Of a DNA stretch of 64,000 nucleotides, positions 43,480-51,755 are shown one piece after another. The DNA is from Alphaproteobacteria bacterium (GTDB lineage: Bacteria; Pseudomonadota; Alphaproteobacteria; Ferrovibrionales; Ferrovibrionaceae). The position numbers were made by a program, and so were the translations under genes. Under the pieces are notes generated by a model that did not search any database, was not told where the DNA came from, and saw nothing but the letters and a program-made list of their open reading frames with translations. The DNA is taken from the NCBI GenBank assembly GCA_026126165.1, contig JAHCJR010000004.1, forward strand, positions 1-64,000. Direction: 5' to 3'. The first letter of the stretch is position 1; each line of letters starts with the position of its first letter.

Positions 43480-45201
43480 CTATTGGGCCGCACTTGGGCG
43501 TCCCTTGCGGGCCGCCTCATGGCGGGCCAGTTCCTCGGCGACCAACTCTTTCTTGGACAGCTTGCCTACGACCGTCTTGGGCAATTGTTCGCGGATCTCG
43601 ATGGCGACGGGCATCTCGTGCTTGCCGAGCTTGTCCTTCAGGAAATCCTTCAACTCTTCCAGCGTGAAGGCGGCGGCCCCGGCGCGCAGCTTGATGAATG
43701 CCTTGGCCGACTGGCCGCGATATTCGTCCGGAATGCCGATGACGGTCACCTCCTCGACCGAAGGATGCATGTAGATCGCATCCTCGATGTTGCGCGGATA
43801 GACGTTGAAGCCGCCGGAGATGATCATGTCCTTCTTGCGGTCGACCAGATAGACGAAGCCGTCCTCGTCGATATAGCCGATATCCCCGGTATGGAAGCGC
43901 CCGCCGGCGAACGCCTCCGCCGTGACCTCCGGCTTGCGCCAGTAGCCTTTCATCACGTTCGGGCCGCGGATGCAGATCTCGCCGCGCTCGCCGATGCCGA
44001 GCACCTTGAGCGGATCGTCCACATCCACCACCTCGATGGTGATGCCGGGCAGCGGCAGGCCGGTCGAGCCCTTCTTGCGCGGGCCGACCAGGGGATTGGT
44101 GGTGCCCGAGGGCGAGGTTTCGCTCATGCCCCAGCCTTCCACCAGCTTGCAGCCGGCCAGCGCCTCGAACTTCTCCTGCACCTCGACCGGAAGCGGCGCG
44201 CCGCCCGAGCCGCAGAACTTGAGCGAGGACAGGTCGTACTTGCCGATGTCCGGATAATTGATGATGGCCATGTACATGGTGGGCACGCCCGGGAACATGG
44301 TGGGCTTCTTCTCGTGGATGTCCCGGATCACCTTTTCGAGTTCGAAGCGCGGATGGAGAATGAGTTCCGCCCCGCCCTGCAGGCCGCGCAGCATGACCAC
44401 GGTCATCGCATAGACATGGAACAGCGGCAGGACGGTGAGGATCTTCTCCTTGCCTTCCTCGAGCGTGTTGGGCCCTGCCTCGGTCCAGAGCCGCGACTGT
44501 TCCATCGCCGCCGTCAGGTTGCCATGGGTCAGCATCGCCGCCTTCGCCTGGCCGGTGGTGCCGCCGGTATATTGCAGGACCGCGACCTCGTCGGTCGGAT
44601 CCGCGATGGCGGGCTTCGCCACGCCGCCGGGATTGTCGAGCAGCTTCTTCCAGCGCACATGGCGTCCGTCGGCCGGGATCTCGGCGATCTCCTTGCGCTT
44701 GAGCAGGGGAAACAGGATGTTCTTGGGAAAGGGCAGGACATCCTGCAGGTCGGAGACGATGATCGTCTTGAGGTGCGTCTTGCCGAGCAGCTTCGCCATC
44801 TGCGGATAGAGCGCCTTGAGCGACAGGGTGAAGACGATTTCCGCGCCGCTATCCTCGATCTTGTGCGCGAGTTCGCGCTCGGCATCGAGCGGACTCATAT
44901 TCACCACCGTGCCGCCGGCTTTCAGGATGGCGCAATAGGCGATGATGTGCTGCGGACAGTTCGGGAAAAACAGTCCGACCTGCACGCCCTTTCCGACGCC
45001 GAGCCCCTGCAATCCACGGGCGCAGCGGTCGACGAGACTTTCGATCTCCCGGTAGGTGTAGCGCCGCCCGAGGAATTCGCAGGCATACTTGTCGGCGAAC
45101 TTGCGAAATGCCTCCTCGAGCACGTCGTAGAGCGGCCGGGCCGGCAGCGGGCTGTCCCAGCGCAACCCCTTCGGATAGGATTTTTCCCAGACTTGCGCCA
45201 T
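43480..45201 (-). CDS. fadD: Long-chain fatty-acid--CoA ligase
   Basis: A 573-residue ANL ligase that activates long-chain fatty acids with ATP and CoA. The P-loop is YTGGTTGQAKAAMLTHGN; GWGMSETSPSGTTNPLVG is the aromatic/acid region; LVDRKKDMIISGGFNVYPR is the hinge and fatty acyl-CoA synthetase signature; LPKTVVGKLSKKELV holds the catalytic lysine. I start at the ATG at 45199-45201, preceded by GGGGAGGG, rather than 28 codons upstream. It diverges from the phasin gene. It is the likely entry enzyme for both beta-oxidation modules. Confidence 0.94.
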   Translation of the reverse strand: MAQVWEKSYPKGLRWDSPLPARPLYDVLEEAFRKFADKYACEFLGRRYTYREIESLVDRCARGLQGLGVGKGVQVGLFFPNCPQHIIAYCAILKAGGTVVNMSPLDAERELAHKIEDSGAEIVFTLSLKALYPQMAKLLGKTHLKTIIVSDLQDVLPFPKNILFPLLKRKEIAEIPADGRHVRWKKLLDNPGGVAKPAIADPTDEVAVLQYTGGTTGQAKAAMLTHGNLTAAMEQSRLWTEAGPNTLEEGKEKILTVLPLFHVYAMTVVMLRGLQGGAELILHPRFELEKVIRDIHEKKPTMFPGVPTMYMAIINYPDIGKYDLSSLKFCGSGGAPLPVEVQEKFEALAGCKLVEGWGMSETSPSGTTNPLVGPRKKGSTGLPLPGITIEVVDVDDPLKVLGIGERGEICIRGPNVMKGYWRKPEVTAEAFAGGRFHTGDIGYIDEDGFVYLVDRKKDMIISGGFNVYPRNIEDAIYMHPSVEEVTVIGIPDEYRGQSAKAFIKLRAGAAAFTLEELKDFLKDKLGKHEMPVAIEIREQLPKTVVGKLSKKELVAEELARHEAARKGRPSAAQ

Positions 45202-45351
45202 TTTTCCCTCCCCGCCGTCGGATTCTCGCGCCCGCGGCCTGATATCTTTGGGACTAGGGTAGGGCCGCCCGGCCCGATTCCGCAACGGCGAAGCGGCCTG
45301 CCCGTAACGCAGTCCGCCGACAACCGGACGTTAACCCGCCGCGCCGTCACA

Positions 45352-45363
45352 TATTCGCGAATA
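45352..45363. promoter_or_regulatory. Perfect 12-base palindrome TATTCGCGAATA between fadD and phasin genes
   Basis: The palindrome lies in the 246-base divergent gap, about 150 bases upstream of the fadD ATG and 85 bases upstream of the phasin ATG. A half-site ACGTTAAC, matching one arm of the MerR-type operator, lies at 45328-45335. The position suits a regulator serving both genes. No second copy was noticed. Confidence 0.45.
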
Positions 45364-45412
45364 GTTGATAGCGGCTCGACGCCACCCCGCTGGGCGGTCG
45401 CGCCGTTGGTGC

Positions 45413-45418
45413 TATACT
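45413..45418 (+). promoter_or_regulatory. Candidate -10 box TATACT for the phasin gene
   Basis: GCTATACTGC lies 30 bases upstream of the phasin start codon and is a close match to the sigma-70 -10 consensus. No clear -35 box is seen at 17 bases, so an activator or a weak promoter is possible. Confidence 0.4.
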
Positions 45419-45447
45419 GCCGGGCGCTGCTGCCAAGAGGACCTGCC

Positions 45448-45963
45448 ATGAACGCGAACGATGGGAAATCCGAGTTGCCGCTCGACCGCTGGATCGCGGT
45501 GCTGAAATATCGTGGCATGGATACCGAGGCGCTGATCATGGCGCAGCGCCGCAATCTCCAGACCCTGTCGGAAGCGACCGATCTGGTGGCGCGCGGCATC
45601 AAGGAACTCGCCGCCGCGCAGGCCAACCTCATGCGCGAGCAGATCGACCGCGCCTCCGACGCGCTGCCCGGGATGACGCGCCAGCGCACGCTGGACGAGA
45701 TGGCGCGCGAGCAGATCGACTTCTCGCGCGGCACCATGAACGCGGCGATCGCCGGGTTTCAGGAACTCTCCGAGATGCTCTGGCAGTGCAATCGCCAGGC
45801 GGTGGAGGTGCTGAACCGCTCGCTGCTCGACGGTTTCGAGAGCGTGATGAAGTCGGCCGGCTTCCCGGGCGCGAACGGCAGCGCGCTCCCGGCCGGCGCC
45901 GACGAGGCGAAAGAGGAAGCCGGACAGGCAAAGACGCGTCGCAAGAGCAGCCGCAAACCCTGA
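45448..45963 (+). CDS. Phasin family protein
   Basis: A 171-residue, helix-rich, cysteine-poor protein with heptad-like repeats (ALIMAQRRNLQTLSEATDLV, GIKELAAAQANLMREQID) and a charged, disordered tail (EAKEEAGQAKTRRKSSRKP). This is the phasin_2 pattern: proteins coating polyhydroxyalkanoate granules. The ATG at 45448 follows AAGAGG. The two-phase spacing MAREQIDFSRGTMNAAIAG is typical. Together with acyl-CoA breakdown genes it suggests that excess acyl-CoA is stored as polyester. No PHA synthase lies in the window. Confidence 0.85.
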   Translation: MNANDGKSELPLDRWIAVLKYRGMDTEALIMAQRRNLQTLSEATDLVARGIKELAAAQANLMREQIDRASDALPGMTRQRTLDEMAREQIDFSRGTMNAAIAGFQELSEMLWQCNRQAVEVLNRSLLDGFESVMKSAGFPGANGSALPAGADEAKEEAGQAKTRRKSSRKP

Positions 45964-45981
45964 CCGGCCGGCGCCTTCCGC

Positions 45982-47127
45982 TTACGCGGCTTCCGCCCCC
46001 TCCATCTCGGCGAAACGACGCCTGTGGTGTTCGGCATTGCCGAACAGCACGTCGATCATCATCAGCCGCTTCTTGTAATGGCCGACGGTCAGTTCGTCGG
46101 TCATGCCCATGCCGCCGTGCAATTGCACCGCCTGCTGGCCGACGAAGCGGGCGGACTGACCGATCTGCACCTTGGCCGCCGCGGCGGCGCGGGCGCGCTC
46201 GCCGGCCGGCCCGTCCAGCTTCATGTTGACCATCAGCGCCAGCGAGCGGGCCTGCTCGAGCGCGATATGCATGTCCACCATGCGGTGCTGGAGCACCTGG
46301 AAGGAGCCGATCGGCACGCCGAACTGCTTGCGGGTCTTGAGGTAGTCGTTGGTGGCATCGTGCAGGCACTGCATCGCGCCCACCGCTTCCGCAGCGACCG
46401 CGGCGATCCCGTGATCGATGGCCTCCGACAGCAGCCCATGGCCCTGGTCCCTGGCGCCGATCAGCGAAGCGGCGTCGACGCGCACATTGTCGAAGGCGAG
46501 ATCGGCGGCGCGGCGGCGATCCAGCGTGCGATAGGCGCGCAGGTTCAACCCGCGCGCCGCGCGATCGACGAGGAAGAGCGAGATACCCTGCGCCTCGCGC
46601 GCCCCACCTCCGGTGCGGGCCGAGACGATGATCTTGTCGGCCTGCGGCGCATCGAGCACCACGCATTTTGGTCCCGCAAGGACATAGCCCGACCCCTCCG
46701 CCCGCGCGCTCAGCGCGACATCGGCGAAGTTGTAGCGGCCCTGATGTTCGGCGATGGCCAGCGCCAGCTTGAGCTTGCCTTCGCCGATCTTCGGCAGCAG
46801 CTCCGCCTGCAGCGCCTCCGGCGCGCCCCGGGCGAGCAGGGTGGCGCCGAGGATCACCGTCGAGAGATAGGGTTCGAGGACGAGGCCGCGGCCGAAACCC
46901 TCCATGATGATCATGGTCTCGACCGCGCCGCCGCCCAGTCCGCCATGCGCCTCCGGCAGCGACACGGCGAGCCAGCCGAGTTCGGCCATCTGCCGCCAGT
47001 TCTCCTCGGACATGCCGCTCTCGGAGGCGGCGATCTTCTTCCACTGATCGAACTGGTAGCGCTCGCGCACGAACCGCTCGACGCCGTCCTTGAGCTGGCG
47101 CTGCTCGTCGGAATAATCGAAGTCCAT
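45982..47127 (-). CDS. Acyl-CoA dehydrogenase small subunit (PimD-like), no catalytic base visible
   Basis: A 381-residue acyl-CoA dehydrogenase-fold protein. MDFDYSDEQRQLKDGVERF, SLPEAHGGLGGGAVETMIIME and RGLVLEPYLSTVILG match the small subunit of pimeloyl-CoA dehydrogenase. The FAD-side TEPxxGSD motif is degenerate (AIAEHQGRYNF), and the C-terminal segment MMIDVLFGNAEHHRRR lacks the Glu of active monomers, so it probably serves as the partner chain of a heteromer. It starts 14 bases after the large-subunit gene. Similar pairs (FadE28/29 and others) work on ring- or side-chain acyl-CoAs. Confidence 0.88.
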   Translation of the reverse strand: MDFDYSDEQRQLKDGVERFVRERYQFDQWKKIAASESGMSEENWRQMAELGWLAVSLPEAHGGLGGGAVETMIIMEGFGRGLVLEPYLSTVILGATLLARGAPEALQAELLPKIGEGKLKLALAIAEHQGRYNFADVALSARAEGSGYVLAGPKCVVLDAPQADKIIVSARTGGGAREAQGISLFLVDRAARGLNLRAYRTLDRRRAADLAFDNVRVDAASLIGARDQGHGLLSEAIDHGIAAVAAEAVGAMQCLHDATNDYLKTRKQFGVPIGSFQVLQHRMVDMHIALEQARSLALMVNMKLDGPAGERARAAAAAKVQIGQSARFVGQQAVQLHGGMGMTDELTVGHYKKRLMMIDVLFGNAEHHRRRFAEMEGAEAA

Positions 47128-47141
47128 CTTTCGCTTACCTT

Positions 47142-48332
47142 CTAGAGGCCAAGAACCATCTTGGCGATGATGTTGCGCTGGATCTCGTTGGAGCCGCCAT
47201 AGATCGTATAGGCGCGGCCATAGAGATAGGTGCCGACCAGACCCTCGCCATGCTCGGGCCCGACCGGCGGCTCGTTCATGCCTTCGCGCGGCAGCTCGTA
47301 GGGCAGGGCGTAATGTCCGAGTGCCTCGACCGCCAGTTCGCTGATGCGCTGGCCGATCTCGGAGCCGCGGATCTTGAGGACCGAGGTCTCGGGCCCGAGC
47401 GGCCGGCCGCTCGCCGCGTCGGCCAGGAAGCGCAGGTTGGTGTATTCGAGCGCCATCAGCTCGATCTCCACCTGCGCCAGCCGTTCGCGGAAGGATGGCT
47501 CGTCGATGAGCGGACGGCCGTCCACATGCTCGGCCCGGGCGATCTCCTTGAGGCGCCGCAGCCGCCGCTTCGAGCCGCCGACCTGGGCAATGCCGGTGCG
47601 CTCGTTGCCGAGCAGGAACTTGGCGTAGGTCCAGCCCTTGCCCTCGCGGCCGATCAGGTTGCCGCGCGGCACGCGCACATTGTCGAGAAAGACCTCGTTG
47701 ACGCTGTGGCCCTCATCGATGGTGATGATCGGGCGGACCTCGATGCCGGGCGATTTCATGTCGATGAGCAGGAAGGAAATGCCCTCCTGCTGCTTGACCT
47801 CGAAGTCGGTGCGCACGAGGCAGAACATCCAGTCGGCGAACTGTGCCTGGGTGGTCCAGATCTTGTGACCGTTGACGATATAATCCTCGCCGTCCACGAC
47901 CGCCCTGGTGCGCAGCGAGGCGAGGTCGGAGCCCGATCCCGGCTCCGAATAGCCCTGGCACCACCAGTCCTCGGCGGAGACGATGCGCGGCAGGTAGTGG
48001 CCCTTCTGCGCCTCGCTGCCGAAGGTATAGATGACCGGGCCGACCATGGAGAGGCCGAAGGGCGATTGCGGCGGGCAGTCGAGTGCTGCCGTCTCCTCCT
48101 CGAAGATATGGCGCTGCACCACGCTCCAGCCGGTGCCGCCATGCTCCACCGGCCAGCCGGGCGCGCCCCAGCCGCGACGGAACAGGATCTTCTGCCAGGC
48201 GTCGATCTCGGGGCGTTCCAGATGCACCTGGCGGCGCACCTTCGCGCGGATATCGGCCGGCAGATTGTCGTTGATGAAGTTCCGCACTTCGTCGCGAAAG
48301 GCGATTTCCGCCTCGCTGAACCTCAGATCCAT
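47142..48332 (-). CDS. Acyl-CoA dehydrogenase large subunit (PimC-like)
   Basis: A 396-residue dehydrogenase, the usual length of pimeloyl-CoA dehydrogenase large subunits. GWGAPGWPVEHGGTGWS, MVGPVIYTFGSEAQK, GYSEPGSGSDLASL and KIWTTQAQFADWMFCLVRT are its hallmarks; the end reads TIYGGSNEIQRNII. I use the ATG at 48330-48332 behind GAAGGGAG rather than the longer frame. Together with the small subunit it should form an alpha2beta2 enzyme with FAD only in part of the interfaces. Dicarboxylyl-CoA, cyclic or side-chain acyl-CoA substrates are all possible. Confidence 0.9.
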   Translation of the reverse strand: MDLRFSEAEIAFRDEVRNFINDNLPADIRAKVRRQVHLERPEIDAWQKILFRRGWGAPGWPVEHGGTGWSVVQRHIFEEETAALDCPPQSPFGLSMVGPVIYTFGSEAQKGHYLPRIVSAEDWWCQGYSEPGSGSDLASLRTRAVVDGEDYIVNGHKIWTTQAQFADWMFCLVRTDFEVKQQEGISFLLIDMKSPGIEVRPIITIDEGHSVNEVFLDNVRVPRGNLIGREGKGWTYAKFLLGNERTGIAQVGGSKRRLRRLKEIARAEHVDGRPLIDEPSFRERLAQVEIELMALEYTNLRFLADAASGRPLGPETSVLKIRGSEIGQRISELAVEALGHYALPYELPREGMNEPPVGPEHGEGLVGTYLYGRAYTIYGGSNEIQRNIIAKMVLGL

Positions 48333-48536
48333 TTCGCTCCCTTCCTCCCGGGTGGCGTTCCGCATGCGGGCCGCGACCCGGCGCCGAGACTATGGCCCGG
48401 GCAGGAGCATTTCAAGCGGCCGGCCGGAGTGCGCCAGGATAGCTTCGCACCGGCAATTGCTCGGGCCCGCCGGGGCTTGCTTGGGGTGGCTCAGGGCGAT
48501 GCGTCCGGCCTTTGGCGATCACAAAGATGTGTATAG

Positions 48537-48638
48537 AATGCGCATCACCATCTCACGCTACCGCACCCGGGAAAACATGTCGCGGTCGGCACGCTCAAGA
48601 GCATCGCCCGGCAATCGGGCATCCGGTTCCCCAGGTAA
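48537..48638 (+). pseudogene. hicA toxin remnant (C-terminal 33 codons)
   Basis: The frame between a stop at 48534 and the stop at 48636-48638 reads NAHHHLTLPHPGKHVAVGTL and continues with KSIARQSGI. This is the end of the HicA mRNA-interferase fold: the catalytic-histidine region (normally GSHH), the PHPxKxxxxGTL strand and the KSIxRQxGI helix. The first helix and strands are missing, and I find no other frame that encodes them in the 200 bases upstream, so the toxin is broken. It lies 42 bases before an intact hicB gene, the normal hicAB arrangement. The 348-base gap 48333-48680 holds nothing else that I can identify. Confidence 0.75.
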
Positions 48639-48680
48639 TCGGGGCGCGAGGCAGACGGAAAAGCGGAGGAATGTGGAAAA

Positions 48681-49076
48681 ATGGCACAGGTGCATTACGT
48701 CGCGGTCATCGAGCGGAGCGATGACGGTTACTGCGTGTTTTTCCCCGATCTGCCGGGCTGTACCAGCGCCGGCGACACGATCGAGCAGGCGATCAGGAAT
48801 GCCGAGGAAGCGGCCCGCGACCACGCGGCGCTGACCATCGAGGCCGGCGAGCGCTTGCCGGCGCCCAGGCCCGCCGACACGATCCCGACCGATCCGGAGG
48901 TGGCCGAGGTGGCGCGCTTTCTGGTGCGCGTCGAGCTGCCCGGCCGGGCGGAACGGGTCAACGTGACCATCGACAGCGGCCTGCTGGACCGGATCGACCG
49001 GGCCGCGCGCGAACGCGGCATGAGCCGCTCCGGCCTGCTCGCCGAGGCCGCACGCCGTTTCATCGACGCCGCCTAA
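48681..49076 (+). CDS. hicB: HicB-family antitoxin
   Basis: A 131-residue antitoxin. The N-terminal partial RNase H-like fold is shown by YVAVIERSDDGYCVFFPDLP and GCTSAGDTIEQAIRNAEEA, and the C-terminal ribbon-helix-helix by VNVTIDSGLLDRIDRAARE and GMSRSGLLAEAARRFI. HicB neutralises HicA and represses the hicAB promoter. Here the partner gene is only a remnant, so HicB is an orphan that could still bind DNA or other HicA proteins. The ATG follows GCGGAGGAA. With the next gene it marks an accessory patch. Confidence 0.9.
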   Translation: MAQVHYVAVIERSDDGYCVFFPDLPGCTSAGDTIEQAIRNAEEAARDHAALTIEAGERLPAPRPADTIPTDPEVAEVARFLVRVELPGRAERVNVTIDSGLLDRIDRAARERGMSRSGLLAEAARRFIDAA

Positions 49077-49154
49077 AGGGCGATTTCGGGTTGAATACGT
49101 GGCTGCCGAAGCGCGCTTGACGGGTAACGCCGACTCGGCCGAGCATTGGGCGGC

Positions 49155-49943
49155 ATGGGTGAAAACGAGGCAAAAGCTTGGGGGCAGTGGTTTGCAGTCG
49201 GCCTCCTGGGCTCCTGGGCCGTGTGCCTGCCGATTGGCATGGTGTGGGCATTTCTCGTCGACCTGCTTGCCACTCGTAAAGGCGCGGGCCCGGGTGCTAT
49301 CGCCCAATCTCTCGGCGCGGTTTTTGGTGGCGCAATTGGCGCGGGCGGCGCGGCCTTCGGCGTCTGGTGGCAGATGCGGAGAGCGGCACAGGCCGAGTTG
49401 GCCAAGGACGCTATTCGCTACGAGCAGTTCGTGAAAGAGGCCATTGAGTTCATAATGGGGCTGTTGCTCTCCTACGTGAGCCTTCGCGTGTGGAACGCCG
49501 CAATCCAGCCATCGAGCCAAACCGAATCTGTTGACTCTCCAACGTTGAGCCAACTCGAGACCGTTCCTATCCGACCGACCGAGCCTCACTTGCACCTCGC
49601 GAGCGAGATAGTTTCCGGCGCGCTCGCACATGCCTCGCGACATAACTTGGCCTTGGGCAATGTCCTCGGTCTCTACGCCGAGAGCGCACGGCTGCACGAT
49701 GCTTGGTCGACCTTGATCAGGGAGCGAAGCGAGTTGATCGACCGACCACACGTCGTCAAGCAGATGCGGATTGATGCAGAATTTCTTGCGGGCCGTGCGG
49801 AAGCCACGCTGCGCACAATTGCTGTTCCGGATATAGCTTTCGGCACAGACGCCGCCAATCGAATGAGCGGCTTTCTTCGCCAGAAGTGGGTTTTCGATCA
49901 GATGACCCGGCGTATCGTTCCAGCGCCCGCCATCAAGCTATAA
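49155..49943 (+). CDS. Hypothetical membrane protein, lower-GC accessory gene
   Basis: I do not recognise this 262-residue protein. Two hydrophobic segments lie near the N-terminus (WFAVGLLGSWAVCLPIGMV and a Gly/Ala-rich SLGAVFGGAIGAGGAAFGV), followed by a charged helix (WWQMRRAAQAELAKDA) and a helical, probably cytoplasmic remainder with an AHASRHNLALGNVLGLYAES segment. The layout (short membrane anchor, then soluble helices) recalls phage- or defence-island proteins of unknown function. Base use differs from its neighbours: the line 49501-49560 holds 31 G/C of 60 against about two thirds elsewhere, which suggests recent acquisition. The ATG at 49155 is used; a TTG three codons upstream is possible. 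Confidence 0.7.
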   Translation: MGENEAKAWGQWFAVGLLGSWAVCLPIGMVWAFLVDLLATRKGAGPGAIAQSLGAVFGGAIGAGGAAFGVWWQMRRAAQAELAKDAIRYEQFVKEAIEFIMGLLLSYVSLRVWNAAIQPSSQTESVDSPTLSQLETVPIRPTEPHLHLASEIVSGALAHASRHNLALGNVLGLYAESARLHDAWSTLIRERSELIDRPHVVKQMRIDAEFLAGRAEATLRTIAVPDIAFGTDAANRMSGFLRQKWVFDQMTRRIVPAPAIKL

Positions 49944-50198
49944 TGAGGTATCAATGCGCGTCGAGACTCTTGGCCCACTCCTCGCGATCGCACCGGCTGC
50001 CCCAAACGGAATGGCCGAACTCACCGCCCGCGTGACCCCTTCCGTGCGCGCGACCCCATGACGCTGCGCGGGACGCGCCTGCGTCTGAGGGGATCGACGC
50101 GCCGGCAATTGCTGTAGACTTGCCGCGCCCGCGCGCGGGCGGTTCGGGGCTGGACCGATCAGGCTTGCGGAAACCAGTGCGAGGAAGGAGTGATCGCG

Positions 50199-51098
50199 AT
50201 GACGGTGCTGCGCACCCAAGACGACCGGTTCGCCGGCCTGCCCGGCTATGATTTCGCGCCGCATTACGTGGAGGGCCTGCCCGGCTATGCCGGCCTGCGC
50301 ATGCATTTTCTGGACGAGGGGCCGCGCGATGCGCGCGAGGTCTTTCTCTGCCTGCACGGCCAGCCGACCTGGAGCTACCTCTACCGGAAGATGATCCCGG
50401 TTTTCAGCGCCGCCGGAATCCGCTCCGTGGCACCGGACCTGTTCGGCTTCGGCCGCTCCGACAAGCCGGCGGAGGATGCGACCTACGCGTTCATGTTTCA
50501 CCGCGAAAGCCTTGCCCGCTTCGTCGAGAAGCTCGATCTCGCGAACGTCACCCTGGTCTGCCAGGACTGGGGCGGGCTGCTCGGCCTGACCCTGCCGCCG
50601 GACATGCCGGCCCGCTTCCGCCGGCTGCTGGTGATGAATACGGGCTTCGGCACCGGCGACCGGCCGCTCGGGCCCGGCTTTCTCGCCTGGCGGGACTGGA
50701 ACAACAAGAACCCCGACATGGACATCGCCAAGCTGATGGCCCGCGCCTGTCCCCAGCTCTCGCCGGCCGAGGCCGCCGCCTATGCCGCGCCCTATCCGGA
50801 CCAGCGCTACAAGGCGGGCGTGCGGCGCTTTCCCAATCTGGTTCCCGACAATCCGGATGCGGAGGGGGCCGCCCTGTCCCGCGCCGCGCGGGACTGGTGG
50901 CAGCGGGACTGGCAGGGCGAGACCTTCATGGCCATCGGCATGCAGGACCCGGTGCTCGGCCCGCCGGCGATGCGGGCGCTGCGGAAGTCGATCCGCAATT
51001 GCCCGGAGCCCTTCGAACACCAGACCGCCGGCCATTTCGTGCAGGAATGGGGCGAGGAGGTGGCGGCGCGCGCCCTCGCCGCCTTCCGGCTGGCGTGA
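50199..51098 (+). CDS. Haloalkane dehalogenase (HLD-I, DhlA-like)
   Basis: A 299-residue alpha/beta hydrolase. HGQPTWSYLYRK gives the oxyanion region, CQDWGG the nucleophile Asp123 with the halide-binding Trp124, GMQDPVLG the acid Asp250, and TAGHFVQEWG the base His279. Asp-Trp at the elbow, the WRDWNN segment (Trp164/Trp167) and the acid position fit subfamily I, the DhlA group, which hydrolyses C-halogen bonds to alcohols and halide. GGAAGGAG stands eight bases before the chosen ATG; a GTG at 50190 is also open. It shares an operon with a PaaI-type thioesterase. The natural substrate is unknown, and epoxide hydrolase is less likely. Confidence 0.87.
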   Translation: MTVLRTQDDRFAGLPGYDFAPHYVEGLPGYAGLRMHFLDEGPRDAREVFLCLHGQPTWSYLYRKMIPVFSAAGIRSVAPDLFGFGRSDKPAEDATYAFMFHRESLARFVEKLDLANVTLVCQDWGGLLGLTLPPDMPARFRRLLVMNTGFGTGDRPLGPGFLAWRDWNNKNPDMDIAKLMARACPQLSPAEAAAYAAPYPDQRYKAGVRRFPNLVPDNPDAEGAALSRAARDWWQRDWQGETFMAIGMQDPVLGPPAMRALRKSIRNCPEPFEHQTAGHFVQEWGEEVAARALAAFRLA

Positions 51099-51108
51099 GG
51101 GGCGGGCG

Positions 51109-51561
51109 ATGGCGGACGCGCATCGGGAGAACGGACGGGGCGAGGAGGATGAGGCGCTGCTTGCTGCGGGCTGGCGCGCCTATCCGCGCAGCGAGGGCTT
51201 CGAGGGTCATGTCGGCCCGCTCCATCACCGCAGGCGCGCGGATGGCGTGATGGTGTTCGGCTTCCGCTGTCGCCCGCACCACGAGAACCCGCAAGGGGTG
51301 GTGCATGGCGGCATGCTGATGACCTTCGCCGACCATGTGATGGGCGCGCTGGTCTGGCACCGTATCGGCCGCAAGCCCACGGCGACGGTCAGCCTCAACT
51401 CCGACTTCCTCAACGCGGTCCGGGTGGGCGACTGGGTGGAAGGTACGGCGGAGATCGTCCGCCAGGGCTCCAGCCTGGTTTTCGTGCGCGGCGAACTGAG
51501 CGTCGAGGGACGCCCGGTTCTGGCTGCCAACGGCATCTGGAAGGTCCTGGGAGCCGCCTGA
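51109..51561 (+). CDS. PaaI-family hotdog thioesterase
   Basis: A 150-residue hotdog protein. NPQGVVHGGMLMTFADHVMGA is the PaaI/YdiI catalytic helix region, with HGG and the acidic residue in the helix, and TVSLNSDFLNAVRVGDWVEG is the following strand-turn. It starts ten bases after the dehalogenase stop and shares its transcript. It should hydrolyse an acyl- or aryl-CoA thioester; the substrate is not predictable. Confidence 0.9.
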   Translation: MADAHRENGRGEEDEALLAAGWRAYPRSEGFEGHVGPLHHRRRADGVMVFGFRCRPHHENPQGVVHGGMLMTFADHVMGALVWHRIGRKPTATVSLNSDFLNAVRVGDWVEGTAEIVRQGSSLVFVRGELSVEGRPVLAANGIWKVLGAA

Positions 51562-51755
51562 ACGGCCGACTGGGGCGCCCTTGACTTCGTTTCGGCGGGC
51601 GGCGATGCTCCCCCGGTCAGTCTAGCTTCGCGGCGCGTGCCGCATTCGCCCCCTGACCGGGCCCGAATACAGACCTCCGGGAAGCCTTGGATTGGACCGC
51701 GGCCGGCGCAGGGCGTCGAGACGCGCATTCTATCACTACTTCTTGGAGACGATGT

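Noticed and set aside
49944-50198. Small gene between the hypothetical membrane protein and the dehalogenase
   Set aside because: Short frames start here, but none has a ribosome site, family motif or convincing codon use.
51562-51755. Cold-shock riboswitch in the csp leader
   Set aside because: The leader length fits, but I could not demonstrate a conserved fold by eye.
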